Source: Ignavibacteriales bacterium
GTDB lineage: Bacteria > Bacteroidota > Ignavibacteria > Ignavibacteriales > Ignavibacteriaceae
Assembly: GCA_016709765.1 (NCBI GenBank)
Contig: JADJMD010000012.1
Span: 558,001 to 622,000 of the forward strand
Reading direction: 5' to 3'
DNA length: 64,000 nucleotides
Positions 25,851 through 35,096 of this stretch are shown here, one piece after another. The notes beneath the pieces are model-generated. The model searched no databases, was not told the DNA's origin, and saw only the letters and a list, made by a program, of their open reading frames with translations. Every line of letters starts with the position of its first letter. The stretch's first letter is position 1. The position numbers and the translations under genes are program-made.

Positions 25851-26951
25851 TTATCTTTTAAAAGGTAACTCATGTATCGTTACCTCCATAATTTTAGTTT
25901 CATTTTTTGCAGTAACTTTTGTTCCCTGCACAGCTAAAGGTTTTTTGATATAGCCAAGAGCAATATTCTTTTTAAATTTAGGAGAATAGGCAATTGAAGT
26001 TACAACTCCAACTTCATTCTTCTGATCATCCAACAATGAAAACTGTTCATTAGTTTCGATTGTATCAGGGAAACACAATCCAACTAAATGCTTTTGAACT
26101 TTATCGTAAGTTTCTAACCTTGCAATAACTTCCTGCCCGATGTAACATCCTTTTTTAAAATCCACAAGATCAATAATTCTTGCTTCGTGCGGATTATAAA
26201 TATCATTTAACTCATTGGGATCAGAAGGGATTCCCTGTTCGATATTGAATGTATCATAGGCATCTTCGCCAATAAGATTGAAATCAAATGGCCCTTTATT
26301 ACTAACCATATTAGCAATTAATTTTTTGCCGTTTTCCTGTTCAGCGAAAATCCAAAACTTCTGCAATCCATTTTCATCTTTTATTCTTGCAAGAAAAAAG
26401 AGAATACCATCTGCGCTTACTACTTTAAATGAGTTATCTGTAACTGTATTTAAAGCATCACCCACAAACAAAGACAAAAACGATTCAGATTGAGGTCCAA
26501 CTAATTGAAACAAATTAAATCTATGGCTTGCATCGCTTAACTGAACATCATCACCTATAATGTATTTGTTTATCCAGCTCATAACTTTTTGTTTAGTATG
26601 AATACCCGTAATTAATAGAATGTAGCTTTCAAAATTTAAAACTGTAGTAACACCAATTATTCTTCCTTTTTCCGAAGTGAAAATTGTTTTCTTTACTTCT
26701 TCTTTTTTAATATCTCGCATCGAGTTAGTTGATATTCTATGCAAAAAATCCAGTGAATCTGTACCCTTTAACTCAATAATTGATGAAGTATTCATATACT
26801 TTAGTGCTACACCATTATGAAGACTGTATATTTCTTCATCGAGAGTAGTATAATTTTTTATATGTGTAACGCTGTTAATTAACTCAGTTTTCGCACCAAG
26901 TGAAACAAAAAAAGATATCATATCTGAATTTGTATTAGTCAACTCGAACAT
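25851..26951 (-). CDS. ygfZ: YgfZ/GcvT-like folate-binding protein
   Basis: A 366-residue member of the T-protein-like folate-binding family that supports iron-sulfur cluster enzymes. The diagnostic YgfZ motif K-G-C-Y-x-G-Q-E is present as 'KKGCYIGQEVIARL', and 'LKGTDSLDFLHRISTNSM' and 'AYDTFNIEQGIP' match the family. The true aminomethyltransferase (GcvT) lacks the KGCYxGQE motif, so this is not the partner of gcvH above. ATG 26951 is preceded by GGAG. It is co-directional with the cobalamin adenosyltransferase. Confidence 0.92.
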   Translation of the reverse strand: MFELTNTNSDMISFFVSLGAKTELINSVTHIKNYTTLDEEIYSLHNGVALKYMNTSSIIELKGTDSLDFLHRISTNSMRDIKKEEVKKTIFTSEKGRIIGVTTVLNFESYILLITGIHTKQKVMSWINKYIIGDDVQLSDASHRFNLFQLVGPQSESFLSLFVGDALNTVTDNSFKVVSADGILFFLARIKDENGLQKFWIFAEQENGKKLIANMVSNKGPFDFNLIGEDAYDTFNIEQGIPSDPNELNDIYNPHEARIIDLVDFKKGCYIGQEVIARLETYDKVQKHLVGLCFPDTIETNEQFSLLDDQKNEVGVVTSIAYSPKFKKNIALGYIKKPLAVQGTKVTAKNETKIMEVTIHELPFKR

Positions 26952-27026
26952 TATTACTCCATTGTATTTCTATTGTTTTTCGGATAAGAAATTGAAAAAA
27001 TTTCCCTGGGAAAGATAAGGAAAAAA

Positions 27027-27905
27027 TTAATAACGGCGAGTTTGTTTTTTGTTGTTTGTATTGATGTAAAGTGAGTCTTTTTGGCTCCAATTAAAAGCTA
27101 CCGAGTCTGTTGAATACACTTTATCTTTTAGATTGTAGATTACATACTCATAATAGTCAGGAAACTTATCATTGTTAATATTTGCTAGTGATCGTTTAAG
27201 ACTTGTGCCTTCATATGTCATTAACAAGTGAGGAAAATTTCTGATGTCATCAATTAGAAAATAATTATAATTTATATGCCCAATACCTTGCGCGTAGTGA
27301 AAATTACTTTCCACAAAATAGATCCCTTTAAAATTCCATTTTTTAAGTGAGATACTGTTAAATCCGCCGTGAGATGGAATTGGCGCTTCCCATTGCTTGA
27401 TAAGCTTATCACCACTGCACTCAAACAGTACGAGATATAAAAATGGAGTACCAAGTTTTGTACTATCTAGATCAATAAAGCTTTGATCATACCCGACAAG
27501 ATTTGCAGGTTCAATAAGCCTTTCACCGGCTCTCGAAGTAGCAATCATGGTAAAAATAAATTTACTGCCGTTTTGATCTGTAAAATAAATTAATGCTGGT
27601 TTGGGAACATCATAAGTTGTAGTTCTATCAAATTCAAGTATGTAAGTTCCGGCAGGATAATTATCAAAGATGTATTCAATTAATGCAATTGTGTCACAAG
27701 GGAATCGATTCTTAGATTCTTTTTTTTTTAGCTCAAGGTTATATCTTTGAATCTCGGCATCTTTATTTTGATTATAGGCGGCTTGCTCGTTATAGTTTAC
27801 TTTATTATCCTCTGTTTCAGTTTTATGCTCACAGCTAAGGAGTAACAACAGAATAAGAAGTATAATTGGATAAATAAGTGCTGATAATTTAATTTTTCGT
27901 AACAT
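27027..27905 (-). CDS. Hypothetical lipoprotein
   Basis: 292 residues from the ATG at 27905. An upstream TTG at 27938 would add 11 residues before the signal peptide and is less likely. A hydrophobic stretch 'LIYPIILLILLLLLSC' ends in a lipobox-like LLSC, so the protein should be lipid-anchored through that Cys. A charged, Gln/Asn/Glu-rich linker follows and then a mostly beta domain ('GTYILEFDRTTTYDVPKPAL', 'YFVESNFHYAQGIGHINYNY'). No family is recognised. It has 75 bases of non-coding sequence on its downstream side and a terminator on its upstream side, so it is probably monocistronic. Confidence 0.7.
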   Translation of the reverse strand: MLRKIKLSALIYPIILLILLLLLSCEHKTETEDNKVNYNEQAAYNQNKDAEIQRYNLELKKKESKNRFPCDTIALIEYIFDNYPAGTYILEFDRTTTYDVPKPALIYFTDQNGSKFIFTMIATSRAGERLIEPANLVGYDQSFIDLDSTKLGTPFLYLVLFECSGDKLIKQWEAPIPSHGGFNSISLKKWNFKGIYFVESNFHYAQGIGHINYNYFLIDDIRNFPHLLMTYEGTSLKRSLANINNDKFPDYYEYVIYNLKDKVYSTDSVAFNWSQKDSLYINTNNKKQTRRY

Positions 27906-27955
27906 AGATGCGCAATTAAGGCAATATTTGTGCCCCAAAATTTTTACAAAAAAAA

Positions 27956-27986
27956 CCTCAGAATTTTATAAAAATCAACTCTGAGG
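27956..27986 (-). terminator. Terminator after the M20 dipeptidase gene
   Basis: A 7-bp G/C-containing stem (27956-27962 with 27980-27986), extendable by weak A:T pairing across a 17-base interior, followed on the minus strand by eight T. It lies 35 bases beyond the dipeptidase stop. Confidence 0.8.
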
Positions 27987-28021
27987 CTATAAAAATTTAG
28001 ACAAGTCTTAGAATAAAACAA

Positions 28022-29386
28022 CTATTTTGCAAACTCATCCAAAAAGTAAGCTGAACTTTTTATTCCCAACTGGAAATGATTAAGATTAAAATGTTCGTTT
28101 GGTGAATGAAGGTTTTCTGTGTTCAATCCCAATCCCATCATAACCGGTGAAGCTTTTAACCTGTTCGCAAATTCAACAACAATCGGAATCGATCCGCCTT
28201 CCCTCATAAAAACAGTTTTCTTGCCAAATGCTAATTGCATTGCCTTTGCTCCTGCAATTGTAGCTTTAGCTTCTAAAAGAGTAATTACAGGATGTCCACC
28301 ATGTAACCCTTTAACTTTAACACTGACTTCTTTTGGTGCAATTTTTTTAACGTATTTCTCAAATAGTTTTTCAATCTTTTTTGGATCCTGATGAGGGACA
28401 AGACGCATACTGATTTTTGCAGATGCTTTAGAAGGAATTACAGTTTTTGCTCCTTCACCGGTAAAGCCGCCCCAAATGCCGTTACAATCTAAAGTTGGTC
28501 TTGCCCAAATGCGTTCTAATGTTGTGTAACCTTTTTCGCCTGTAAGATGTTTTAATCCAATTTCTTTTCCCCATTGCTTTTCAGAAAATTTAAGTACTCT
28601 AAAATTTTCTCTTTCTTTTTTGGATAGTTTTAAAACATCATCATAAAAACCATCAATTTTAATTTTGCCATCTTTATCAATTAATTGCGAAATCATTTTT
28701 GTAAGAACATTTATCGGATTGGGAACACCGCCACCAAAAGTACCTGAATGAAGATCGCGCGATGGTCCTGTAACTTCAATTTCCATATAGCACAACCCGC
28801 GTAAGCCGTATGTAATTGTAGGAACACCAGGAGCAAATAAAGCCGTATCAGAAATTAATACTGAATCACATTTTAATAGTTCCGTATTATTTTTTAGAAA
28901 TACAGATAAATTTTCGCTTCCAATCTCTTCTTCACCTTCAATTAAAAATTTTACGTTTAACGGAAGACTACCATGTGTTTTAAAATATGCTTCAACACTT
29001 TTGATGTGCATATACATTTGTCCTTTATCATCAGTAGCGCCGCGGGCAAAAATGTTATCCCCAACAATAGTTGGTTCAAAGGGTTGTGATGACCAAAGTT
29101 CAATTGGATCAACAGGCTGAACATCATAATGACCATAAATTAAAACGGTAGGCTTGCCCGGTGCGCCAAGCCATTCACCATAAATTAGAGGATGACCTTC
29201 AGTTTGAATTATTTCAACTTTATTTAAGCCTGCAATTCTTAATTTATCTGCAACAAAGTTTGCTGCATTTTGCATATCAGGTTTATTTTCAGGTAGTGTG
29301 CTGATACTAGGTATTTTTAAAAAATCCTTCAGTTCGTCAATATATCTGCCCTTATTATTATCAATATAATTAATTACTTCTTTCAA
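28022..29386 (-). CDS. M20 family dipeptidase
   Basis: A 454-residue zinc dipeptidase of the M20 (carnosinase/PepV-like) family. Metal-binding and catalytic motifs are 'IYGHYDVQPVDP', 'GATDDKGQMYMH' and 'LIEGEEEIGSENL', with 'HSPNEHF' near the C-terminus. The dimerisation domain sits between about 190 and 330. The start is TTG at 29386, supported by AGGAG 7 bases upstream and the absence of a better ATG. It has no signal peptide, so it acts in the cytoplasm. It lies 11 bases after the secreted-protein gene on the same strand. Confidence 0.93.
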   Translation of the reverse strand: MKEVINYIDNNKGRYIDELKDFLKIPSISTLPENKPDMQNAANFVADKLRIAGLNKVEIIQTEGHPLIYGEWLGAPGKPTVLIYGHYDVQPVDPIELWSSQPFEPTIVGDNIFARGATDDKGQMYMHIKSVEAYFKTHGSLPLNVKFLIEGEEEIGSENLSVFLKNNTELLKCDSVLISDTALFAPGVPTITYGLRGLCYMEIEVTGPSRDLHSGTFGGGVPNPINVLTKMISQLIDKDGKIKIDGFYDDVLKLSKKERENFRVLKFSEKQWGKEIGLKHLTGEKGYTTLERIWARPTLDCNGIWGGFTGEGAKTVIPSKASAKISMRLVPHQDPKKIEKLFEKYVKKIAPKEVSVKVKGLHGGHPVITLLEAKATIAGAKAMQLAFGKKTVFMREGGSIPIVVEFANRLKASPVMMGLGLNTENLHSPNEHFNLNHFQLGIKSSAYFLDEFAK

Positions 29387-29397
29387 TTTGTTTCTCC

Positions 29398-30408
29398 TTA
29401 TGGATATGTTACTTTAAATTTAAAAATTGTTGGAACGTATGTTTTAAAATTATTAATTGTTTCGTTATCAAGTTTATTTAAAATCTCCTGCTTAGGAACA
29501 TACACTTCTTTCCAAGGATCATCAACAATATAAATATTATTTTGCTCACCCATTGTGATGCTTTCGTAGGAAGGTAAATAATTTAGATTGTGATAACCAG
29601 GAATAAATGTAACTCCTTTATATTTAGAAAAATCTTTTATGTTAAATTCATCATCAAAAAATATATGGAATATAGTTCGATTGTTTCTGTCAATCCCCCA
29701 GAGTGAATAATCTTCATCAGAATATAATCCACAAACTGTAGAAATGCCTAAACTTTTTGTGCTGATTTCTTTAAAAATACTCAAATCAGATTTGTTAGCA
29801 ATAAAAATGAAAGTGCTATCTGCAAATTGATTGTTAGAGTAGAATCCTTCTAACCCCAAATAAAAATAATTATCATCAAGTGCAAATCCTTCATAACCGA
29901 TATTCCAATTTGTGTATTTATAAAATAAACTTGCAGGTGTATAACTCATTTTTATTACTGATGTGATTTGTTTTGAAAGGACATCATTGTTATTGAATAT
30001 TAATTTATAAATTCCTACATAGTCATTGTAGTTATCACCATTACCTTCAACTGATAAATAAACTTCACCGGATCCTTTATCATAAGTTATTTCTTCAAAA
30101 TCTTTTTTAGGAAAATTAGAAAAATAATTTTCAGCGCTATCTATAAATGAAACGTTTTCTATGTCAAATATTGTATCGCTTTCAAGTGTTAAAAGATTTA
30201 TAAAGCCGATATCATCAGCAGTAAGAAAATATTTTTTACCACATTCGCTTTTTATAAAAGCAATTCCGGATGTCTGGTCAGTTCTGGAATGATTAGTTTT
30301 TAACCACTTTGGAAAATTTTGATCTGTACTCAATAAAATATTTTCATCTTGAGCAAGTAAATTAACCCCACAGGTAAAAACAATAATTAATAACAATGAT
30401 CGAAACAT
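29398..30408 (-). CDS. Hypothetical secreted protein, probably beta-propeller
   Basis: 336 residues with a clear signal peptide 'MFRSLLLIIVFTCGVNLLAQ'. The rest is beta-rich, with recurring strand pairs such as 'SGIAFIKSECGKKYFLTADD', 'GSGEVYLSVEGNGDN' and 'NNIYIVDDPWKEVYVP', reminiscent of propellers with SdiA-regulated or phytase-esterase-like annotations. No catalytic residues are identified. It is transcribed divergently from lptF and upstream of the M20 dipeptidase, possibly in one transcript. The assignment is tentative. Confidence 0.6.
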   Translation of the reverse strand: MFRSLLLIIVFTCGVNLLAQDENILLSTDQNFPKWLKTNHSRTDQTSGIAFIKSECGKKYFLTADDIGFINLLTLESDTIFDIENVSFIDSAENYFSNFPKKDFEEITYDKGSGEVYLSVEGNGDNYNDYVGIYKLIFNNNDVLSKQITSVIKMSYTPASLFYKYTNWNIGYEGFALDDNYFYLGLEGFYSNNQFADSTFIFIANKSDLSIFKEISTKSLGISTVCGLYSDEDYSLWGIDRNNRTIFHIFFDDEFNIKDFSKYKGVTFIPGYHNLNYLPSYESITMGEQNNIYIVDDPWKEVYVPKQEILNKLDNETINNFKTYVPTIFKFKVTYP

Positions 30409-30493
30409 TTTTAAAAATAGATATTAGAAATTAATAACTTTTGCAATACAAATATAAGCATTATCTCATTATCACGCCTTAAAAATAAGCTTC

Positions 30494-30524
30494 TTGTTAA
30501 ACTTTTGTGTGTTAACTATCTTTG
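30494..30524 (+). promoter_or_regulatory. Candidate Bacteroidota-type promoter of the lptF-lptG pair
   Basis: TTG at 30494-30496 is followed after 20 bases by TATCTTTG at 30517-30524, matching the TTG-N19-21-TAnnTTTG pattern known for the Bacteroidota housekeeping sigma factor. The box ends 4 bases before the ATG, so the mRNA would be leaderless or nearly so; no ribosome site is present, which agrees. No transcript data. Confidence 0.4.
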
Positions 30525-30528
30525 ATTA

Positions 30529-31908
30529 ATGATTTTATTCCGATACATACTTAAGGCTCATTTTATCCCATTCGTGTTTTCATTAGTAACGTTAATGTTC
30601 ATTTTTCTCCTGCAGTTTATGATGAAATTTGCTGATAGATTAGTTGGCAAAGGGTTGGATGGCTGGGTTATTACTAAATTAATTGCATACAATCTTTCTT
30701 GGATGGTTGTGCTTGTTGTGCCGATGGCATCATTAGTTGCAACATTAATGGCGTTTGGTAATCTTAGCCAGAACAATGAAGTAACAATAATGAAAGCATC
30801 CGGCATAAGTCTTTACAAAATGATGTTTCCTCCTTTTCTAGCAAGCATCGTTGTTGCAATTCTCCTTTTCCAATTTAATAATGATGTTCTACCAGATGCT
30901 AATCATCAGGCAAAAATATTAATGAGTGATATTTCTCGAACAAAACCTACGCTTTCACTTGAGCCTGGTTTTTTTTCGCAGGAAGTTAACAACTACGCAA
31001 TTTTAGTTCGATCAATTGATCAAAACTCCAACTGGTTATATCAAATCACTATTTATGATTACACTAATGGCGCAAAGGTAAATGTTGTTACTGCTGATAG
31101 CGGTAAAATATTTTTTTCAAAAGATCAATCTAAGTTGCTTATGGATTTGTACCACGGAGAAATTCACGAATCCGATATTCAAAATACCACGATGTACAGA
31201 AAGCTTGAGTTTGAAAAACATATTATTACAATGGATGGTGATCAATTTTCGTTTCAACAATCCGGACCAACATCACGCGGTGAAAGAGAACTTAGTGTAT
31301 ATGATATGCAAATTATTACTGACAGCATTAAAATAGTTTTAAATGAAAACTTCACTTTGTTTAAAAAAGAAGTACAAAGACATTTATTCTTAGACAGTTC
31401 AGAAGCATTTCCTAAAACTGAAAATAATTTGGGTAATAATCCTGAACTAGTTTATTTGCGAGCTGTTGATAAAGTAAGAACTGTTAAAAATATTATTAAC
31501 TCCAATTTCAACAGAGTTGAGTGGACAAAACGCGAACTTGAAAAGTATGAAGTTGAAATTTACAAGAAGTATGCTTTACCCGGAGCGTGCATAATATTTA
31601 TGTTGATAGGTGCGCCTTTAGGTGTAATGGTTCGTAAAGGTGGATTTGGCGTTGCAGCAGGTATTAGTTTGTTTTTCTTTCTTATCTATTGGGCGTTTTT
31701 AATTGGCGGAGAAAAATTATCCGAGCGCGGGTTCTTCTCCCCATTTATTGGAATGTGGGCAGCTAATATAGTTTTAGGCATTGTTGGAATTATCTTAACT
31801 ATTAAAACAAATAAAGAAGTTAAAACTATTACATTCAATTTTATTAAAAAATTAATTCCAAAAAAGTTAAGACAAAAAGATACAGCTGTGATAGATGAAA
31901 ATAATTGA
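30529..31908 (+). CDS. lptF: LptF/LptG family permease (first of pair)
   Basis: 459 residues of the YjgP/YjgQ family, the membrane part of the LptB2FG transporter that extracts lipopolysaccharide from the inner membrane. There are three helices near the N-terminus ('LVTLMFIFLLQFMMKFADRL', 'VVLVVPMASLVATLMAF'), a long periplasmic beta-jellyroll-like domain (about 130-330) and three C-terminal helices ('CIIFMLIGAPLGVMVRKGGF'). The typical 'EVTIMKASGISLYKMM' coupling segment is visible. The lptG copy overlaps it by 14 bases. Which copy corresponds to LptF and which to LptG is inferred from gene order only. Confidence 0.88.
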   Translation: MILFRYILKAHFIPFVFSLVTLMFIFLLQFMMKFADRLVGKGLDGWVITKLIAYNLSWMVVLVVPMASLVATLMAFGNLSQNNEVTIMKASGISLYKMMFPPFLASIVVAILLFQFNNDVLPDANHQAKILMSDISRTKPTLSLEPGFFSQEVNNYAILVRSIDQNSNWLYQITIYDYTNGAKVNVVTADSGKIFFSKDQSKLLMDLYHGEIHESDIQNTTMYRKLEFEKHIITMDGDQFSFQQSGPTSRGERELSVYDMQIITDSIKIVLNENFTLFKKEVQRHLFLDSSEAFPKTENNLGNNPELVYLRAVDKVRTVKNIINSNFNRVEWTKRELEKYEVEIYKKYALPGACIIFMLIGAPLGVMVRKGGFGVAAGISLFFFLIYWAFLIGGEKLSERGFFSPFIGMWAANIVLGIVGIILTIKTNKEVKTITFNFIKKLIPKKLRQKDTAVIDENN

Positions 31909-32977
31909 TAAATATTTAATCAAGCAGTTTTTGCAAACGCTATTTTTTGGACTGCTCGGATTTACAGTTATTTTTATTGTAATTGATGCGATGGAAAACC
32001 TTGATGATTTTATTGATCAAAGTGTACCTGCGTTTAAAATAATTCATTACTACATTGTTTTCTCTCCGGAAATTATTCGATTGATTACACCGGTTGCCGT
32101 TCTATTTGCCGCTTTGTTTACTGCGGGTAAGGTTGCAAATTTAAGTGAGCTAACTGCAATAAAAGCAAGTGGTGTTAGTCTATTTAGATTTATGCTTCCA
32201 TTTATTATCACAACTTTTTTTATAAGTTTTTTCTCAATCTATTTTAGCGGCTACGTTGTTCCGATGGCCAATAAAACTAAATTAAATATCGAACAAGAAT
32301 ATCTAAAAAAGAATTTGAACTTTTCCGGCAGCAACATTTATTTTCAGGATTCAAAACAAAGAATTGTAAGCATTTCTTTTTTTGATAATAACTCCAACAG
32401 AGCAAATAGAGTTAGCATTCAGGATTTTAATGCAAAAGATCTCAAACAAATGCAATCCAGAATTGATGCCGTAAGCATGGTCTATGATACTTTAAAACAT
32501 GTTTGGGTTGCTAACAACGGAATTAAAAGAGATTTTTACGGAAAAAAACAAAATGCGGAATATTTTACAGAGTATCCTATACCAAACTTAAATTTTACAC
32601 CTTCCGATTTGTTGCAAAAGCAAACACGACCATCCGAGATGAATTTATCTGAACTAAGCAATCTTATAAAATCTCAAGAGAATGCGGGTAACGACCCTAC
32701 TTCTACATTAATTGAATATCATTCCAGAATTGCCTTTGCAATGACAAGTGTAATTGTGGTTTTGTTTGGCTTACCAATATCTGCCAACAAAAGAAAAGGC
32801 GGCATTGCATCGCAAGTTGGATTGAATATTCTTGTAACTTTTTTGTATTTAGTCTTTATGAAGGTCAGTCAGGCTTTCGGAAAAAACGGATTGCTAAACC
32901 CTATTATCACAGCGTGGATAGCAAATTTTGTATTTATGATTGCCGCTGCAATAAATCTTTGGCGAGCAAGACAGTAA
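31895..32977 (+). CDS. lptG: LptF/LptG family permease (second of pair)
   Basis: 360 residues, same fold as the preceding gene: N-terminal helices ('FFGLLGFTVIFIVIDAMENL'), the coupling segment 'ELTAIKASGVSLFRFMLPFI', a shorter periplasmic domain, and C-terminal helices with 'IVVLFGLPISANKRKGGIAS'. Its start lies within the end of the upstream gene, so translation is coupled, as expected for two subunits of one transporter. No lptB ATPase is in the window. Confidence 0.88.
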   Translation: MKIIDKYLIKQFLQTLFFGLLGFTVIFIVIDAMENLDDFIDQSVPAFKIIHYYIVFSPEIIRLITPVAVLFAALFTAGKVANLSELTAIKASGVSLFRFMLPFIITTFFISFFSIYFSGYVVPMANKTKLNIEQEYLKKNLNFSGSNIYFQDSKQRIVSISFFDNNSNRANRVSIQDFNAKDLKQMQSRIDAVSMVYDTLKHVWVANNGIKRDFYGKKQNAEYFTEYPIPNLNFTPSDLLQKQTRPSEMNLSELSNLIKSQENAGNDPTSTLIEYHSRIAFAMTSVIVVLFGLPISANKRKGGIASQVGLNILVTFLYLVFMKVSQAFGKNGLLNPIITAWIANFVFMIAAAINLWRARQ

Positions 32978-33005
32978 TTTTTTTAATTCTACTTTTCTAT
33001 TTTGA

Positions 33006-34421
33006 TTAATTAATTTTCCATCTTGAACTAAATGCTGCAGATAACATATCTGATGATTTGGGGAATAACATATTTTGCATTGCATTTGTTGCAAGATGAA
33101 TTTCAAGGAATCCAAAATCATAGCCCATTCCATATGACCAATTAGTCGATTCAGCACCTCCAAATTCAAAACCAGATCTTAAGAAAGGAAAAGCTGCCCA
33201 AGGCTGCCATTCAAATCCAAAAGAAACTCTTGGTTTAGTTGAATTACCGGGTAAATTGTTAAACCCTTGATTGTAATCAAAAGCAACCATAAACTTTCCG
33301 GGAAAACCATTTTCATGATCCTTTGAAACTTGCCACGCTGTACCAATTCTTAATGCAGTAGCAAGTTTTGTAACAAACATATCAATAGCTTCCCCTGTTC
33401 CAAAAATTTTATCAAACACAGAATCACGCTGTGATTTGTTACTAATATCTGTTACTATAATATCACCTTCTGACACAAATCTTGCAGCATTTTTATTCCA
33501 TGTTATTTGTCCAATATCAGTTATTGCAATTGCAAATTTCCAGGAATTATTTATCATCCCTGAAAAACCAAAATCAAATCCAAAACCTTTTCCAACTGGA
33601 GAAGGAAACAAACCTAAATTTTGTTTTCTTTCAATATTTTCAAAGTCATAAGCGATTCCAAAATCATCAGACAACGCGGAATAAGCTAAAAGATTTGCTG
33701 ATCCGGAAATTGTTCCATTTGCATTCGTGGTTAAATTAGTTGTTATTTCTTTTGTTGCCAGGTATCCAAATCCATGGTATAGTTTAAATGACATTCCAAA
33801 ACCAAATTTCTCAAAAATTCCCTCGCTCAAGAATTCCAATTGTCTTGCATACGAAAGTGAATAGCTTCTTACCCACCATGCATCTATGGATGCATCACTA
33901 AAATCATATACTTTTCCTTCGTTGTAAGAAAGGTCTTTTATTGCTTGCGGAAAATTAAATCTGCCACCACCATAATCACCTACAGAAAATGCAAAAGTAC
34001 CAATTTCAGAACCCGGATTTATACTAAATGATAAGAGCGCAATACCAGCATGTGTATAAAACTGCCCGCCATTTTCAAATAAACGATTAATACGAATTTT
34101 ATCATCTTCATTTAATACTTTTTCCGTGCCACCAATTCCGCCAAAATAATATTTAAAATCATCATAGGATAAAAAATCTGTACCACTTCTAATTCCAGCA
34201 GATGGAAAAGGCAATGCAGTAGAAAAATCTATCGATCCTTTTTTAGAAAAAATTAAATTAGCAGGGTTTATTCCTATTGAAAAAACACCTTCAGAGGTTG
34301 CCGTATAAGTTTTGCCCAACCCTAAACTTCGTGCATCTGTAACGCCGGCTGATCCATATTGTGCAAAAGTTGCAATGGTGTATAATATTGTAATAAGTGA
34401 AATGTAACAATAATTTTTCAT
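33006..34421 (-). CDS. Outer-membrane protein, DUF5723-like/PorV-like fold
   Basis: 471 residues with signal peptide 'MKNYCYISLITILYTIATFAQ'. The mature start 'GSAGVTDARSLGLGKTYTAT' and 'GVFSIGINPANLIFSKKGSI' match the N-terminal hatch typical of PorV/FadL-like barrels of this phylum. The rest is alternating barrel strands, and it ends with 'SAAFSSRWKIN'. Function is unknown: transport or anchoring of surface proteins are options. It is convergent with lptG (28 bases apart), followed on the far side by a 345-base gap. Confidence 0.75.
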   Translation of the reverse strand: MKNYCYISLITILYTIATFAQYGSAGVTDARSLGLGKTYTATSEGVFSIGINPANLIFSKKGSIDFSTALPFPSAGIRSGTDFLSYDDFKYYFGGIGGTEKVLNEDDKIRINRLFENGGQFYTHAGIALLSFSINPGSEIGTFAFSVGDYGGGRFNFPQAIKDLSYNEGKVYDFSDASIDAWWVRSYSLSYARQLEFLSEGIFEKFGFGMSFKLYHGFGYLATKEITTNLTTNANGTISGSANLLAYSALSDDFGIAYDFENIERKQNLGLFPSPVGKGFGFDFGFSGMINNSWKFAIAITDIGQITWNKNAARFVSEGDIIVTDISNKSQRDSVFDKIFGTGEAIDMFVTKLATALRIGTAWQVSKDHENGFPGKFMVAFDYNQGFNNLPGNSTKPRVSFGFEWQPWAAFPFLRSGFEFGGAESTNWSYGMGYDFGFLEIHLATNAMQNMLFPKSSDMLSAAFSSRWKIN

Positions 34422-34766
34422 GTTTTTCTAGCTTGATTTGAAATTTTGAATGAGTTGATACGAACGAAAGGAATGTAATTAATAGAATGGTTTTGAAATG
34501 AAAATCTAATTCTATAGAAATAAACAGGCTTATATGTAAGTTTTATATTCATGAATCATTTATATTTTAAAACAGATTCATTCTCCACCAGTTGAATCCA
34601 ATAACGTTAAGCTTGGGACAACAATTATTCCAATTAATGTTTTGATTAAAAATGAATTTTTGAAAGGAGTAGGATTTGATTGCGGAAAATCTGACTAATC
34701 TAAAGTAATAATTACAAAAAAAGCCGGCTAAATAGCCGGCTTTCAATTAAGATCGGAGCAGTATAA
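34422..34766. other. Intergenic gap with terminator and a short start-less open stretch
   Basis: 345 bases. The right end holds the terminator of the DUF3467 gene; the left end must hold the promoter and leader of the outer-membrane protein gene. From about 34555 to 34698 the plus strand is open for some 47 codons ('VESNNVKLGTTIIPINVLIK' is part of it) but has no ATG, GTG or TTG start in a sensible place, and an in-frame TGA lies just before. It may be a decayed gene remnant or chance. No RNA gene was recognised. Confidence 0.5.
34720..34743 (-). terminator. Terminator after the DUF3467 gene
   Basis: A perfect 10-bp GC-rich stem (34720-34729 with 34734-34743, core GCCGGC) with a 4-base AAAT loop, followed on the minus strand by seven T counting from the stem. 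It lies 23 bases past the DUF3467 stop. Confidence 0.92.
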
Positions 34767-35090
34767 TTAGTTTACTTTTTCAGTACTTTTTGGCGGAACA
34801 AAACCGAACATCTGATTTGGTGCATTGTCAATTTTAATCTCGCCAAACTTTGCTTCAAACTTATCAATGTTATCTATCAAAGCTTTCATTAACATTTTTG
34901 CATGCTGCGGAGTTGTAATTATTCTGCTGTAAACTTTCGCTTTAGGAATACCGGGCACAATTCGAGTAAAATCAATTATAAATTCTGCTGGTGAATGTGA
35001 AATAATTGCAAGATTAGAATAAATTCCTTCAGCTTCTTTTTCACCAAGCTCAATGTTTAACTGCTGCCCTTGTGGTTGTTTATTATCCAT
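34767..35090 (-). CDS. DUF3467 family protein
   Basis: A 107-residue cytoplasmic protein matching DUF3467: 'GIYSNLAIISHSPAEFIIDF', 'VYSRIITTPQHAKMLMKAL' and 'NIDKFEAKFGEI' are characteristic. The family function is unknown. It lies 6 bases after the TPR gene on the same strand and ends at a strong terminator, so the two form a two-gene operon. Confidence 0.88.
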   Translation of the reverse strand: MDNKQPQGQQLNIELGEKEAEGIYSNLAIISHSPAEFIIDFTRIVPGIPKAKVYSRIITTPQHAKMLMKALIDNIDKFEAKFGEIKIDNAPNQMFGFVPPKSTEKVN

Positions 35091-35096
35091 AATTAT

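Noticed and set aside
25845..26951. YgfZ-like gene as GcvT, partner of gcvH
   Set aside because: The KGCYxGQE motif marks the YgfZ family and not the aminomethyltransferase; it is also far from gcvH.
34555..34698. Plus-strand open stretch of about 47 codons that looks faintly protein-like
   Set aside because: No start codon, preceded by an in-frame stop, no ribosome site; kept only as a note on the gap.
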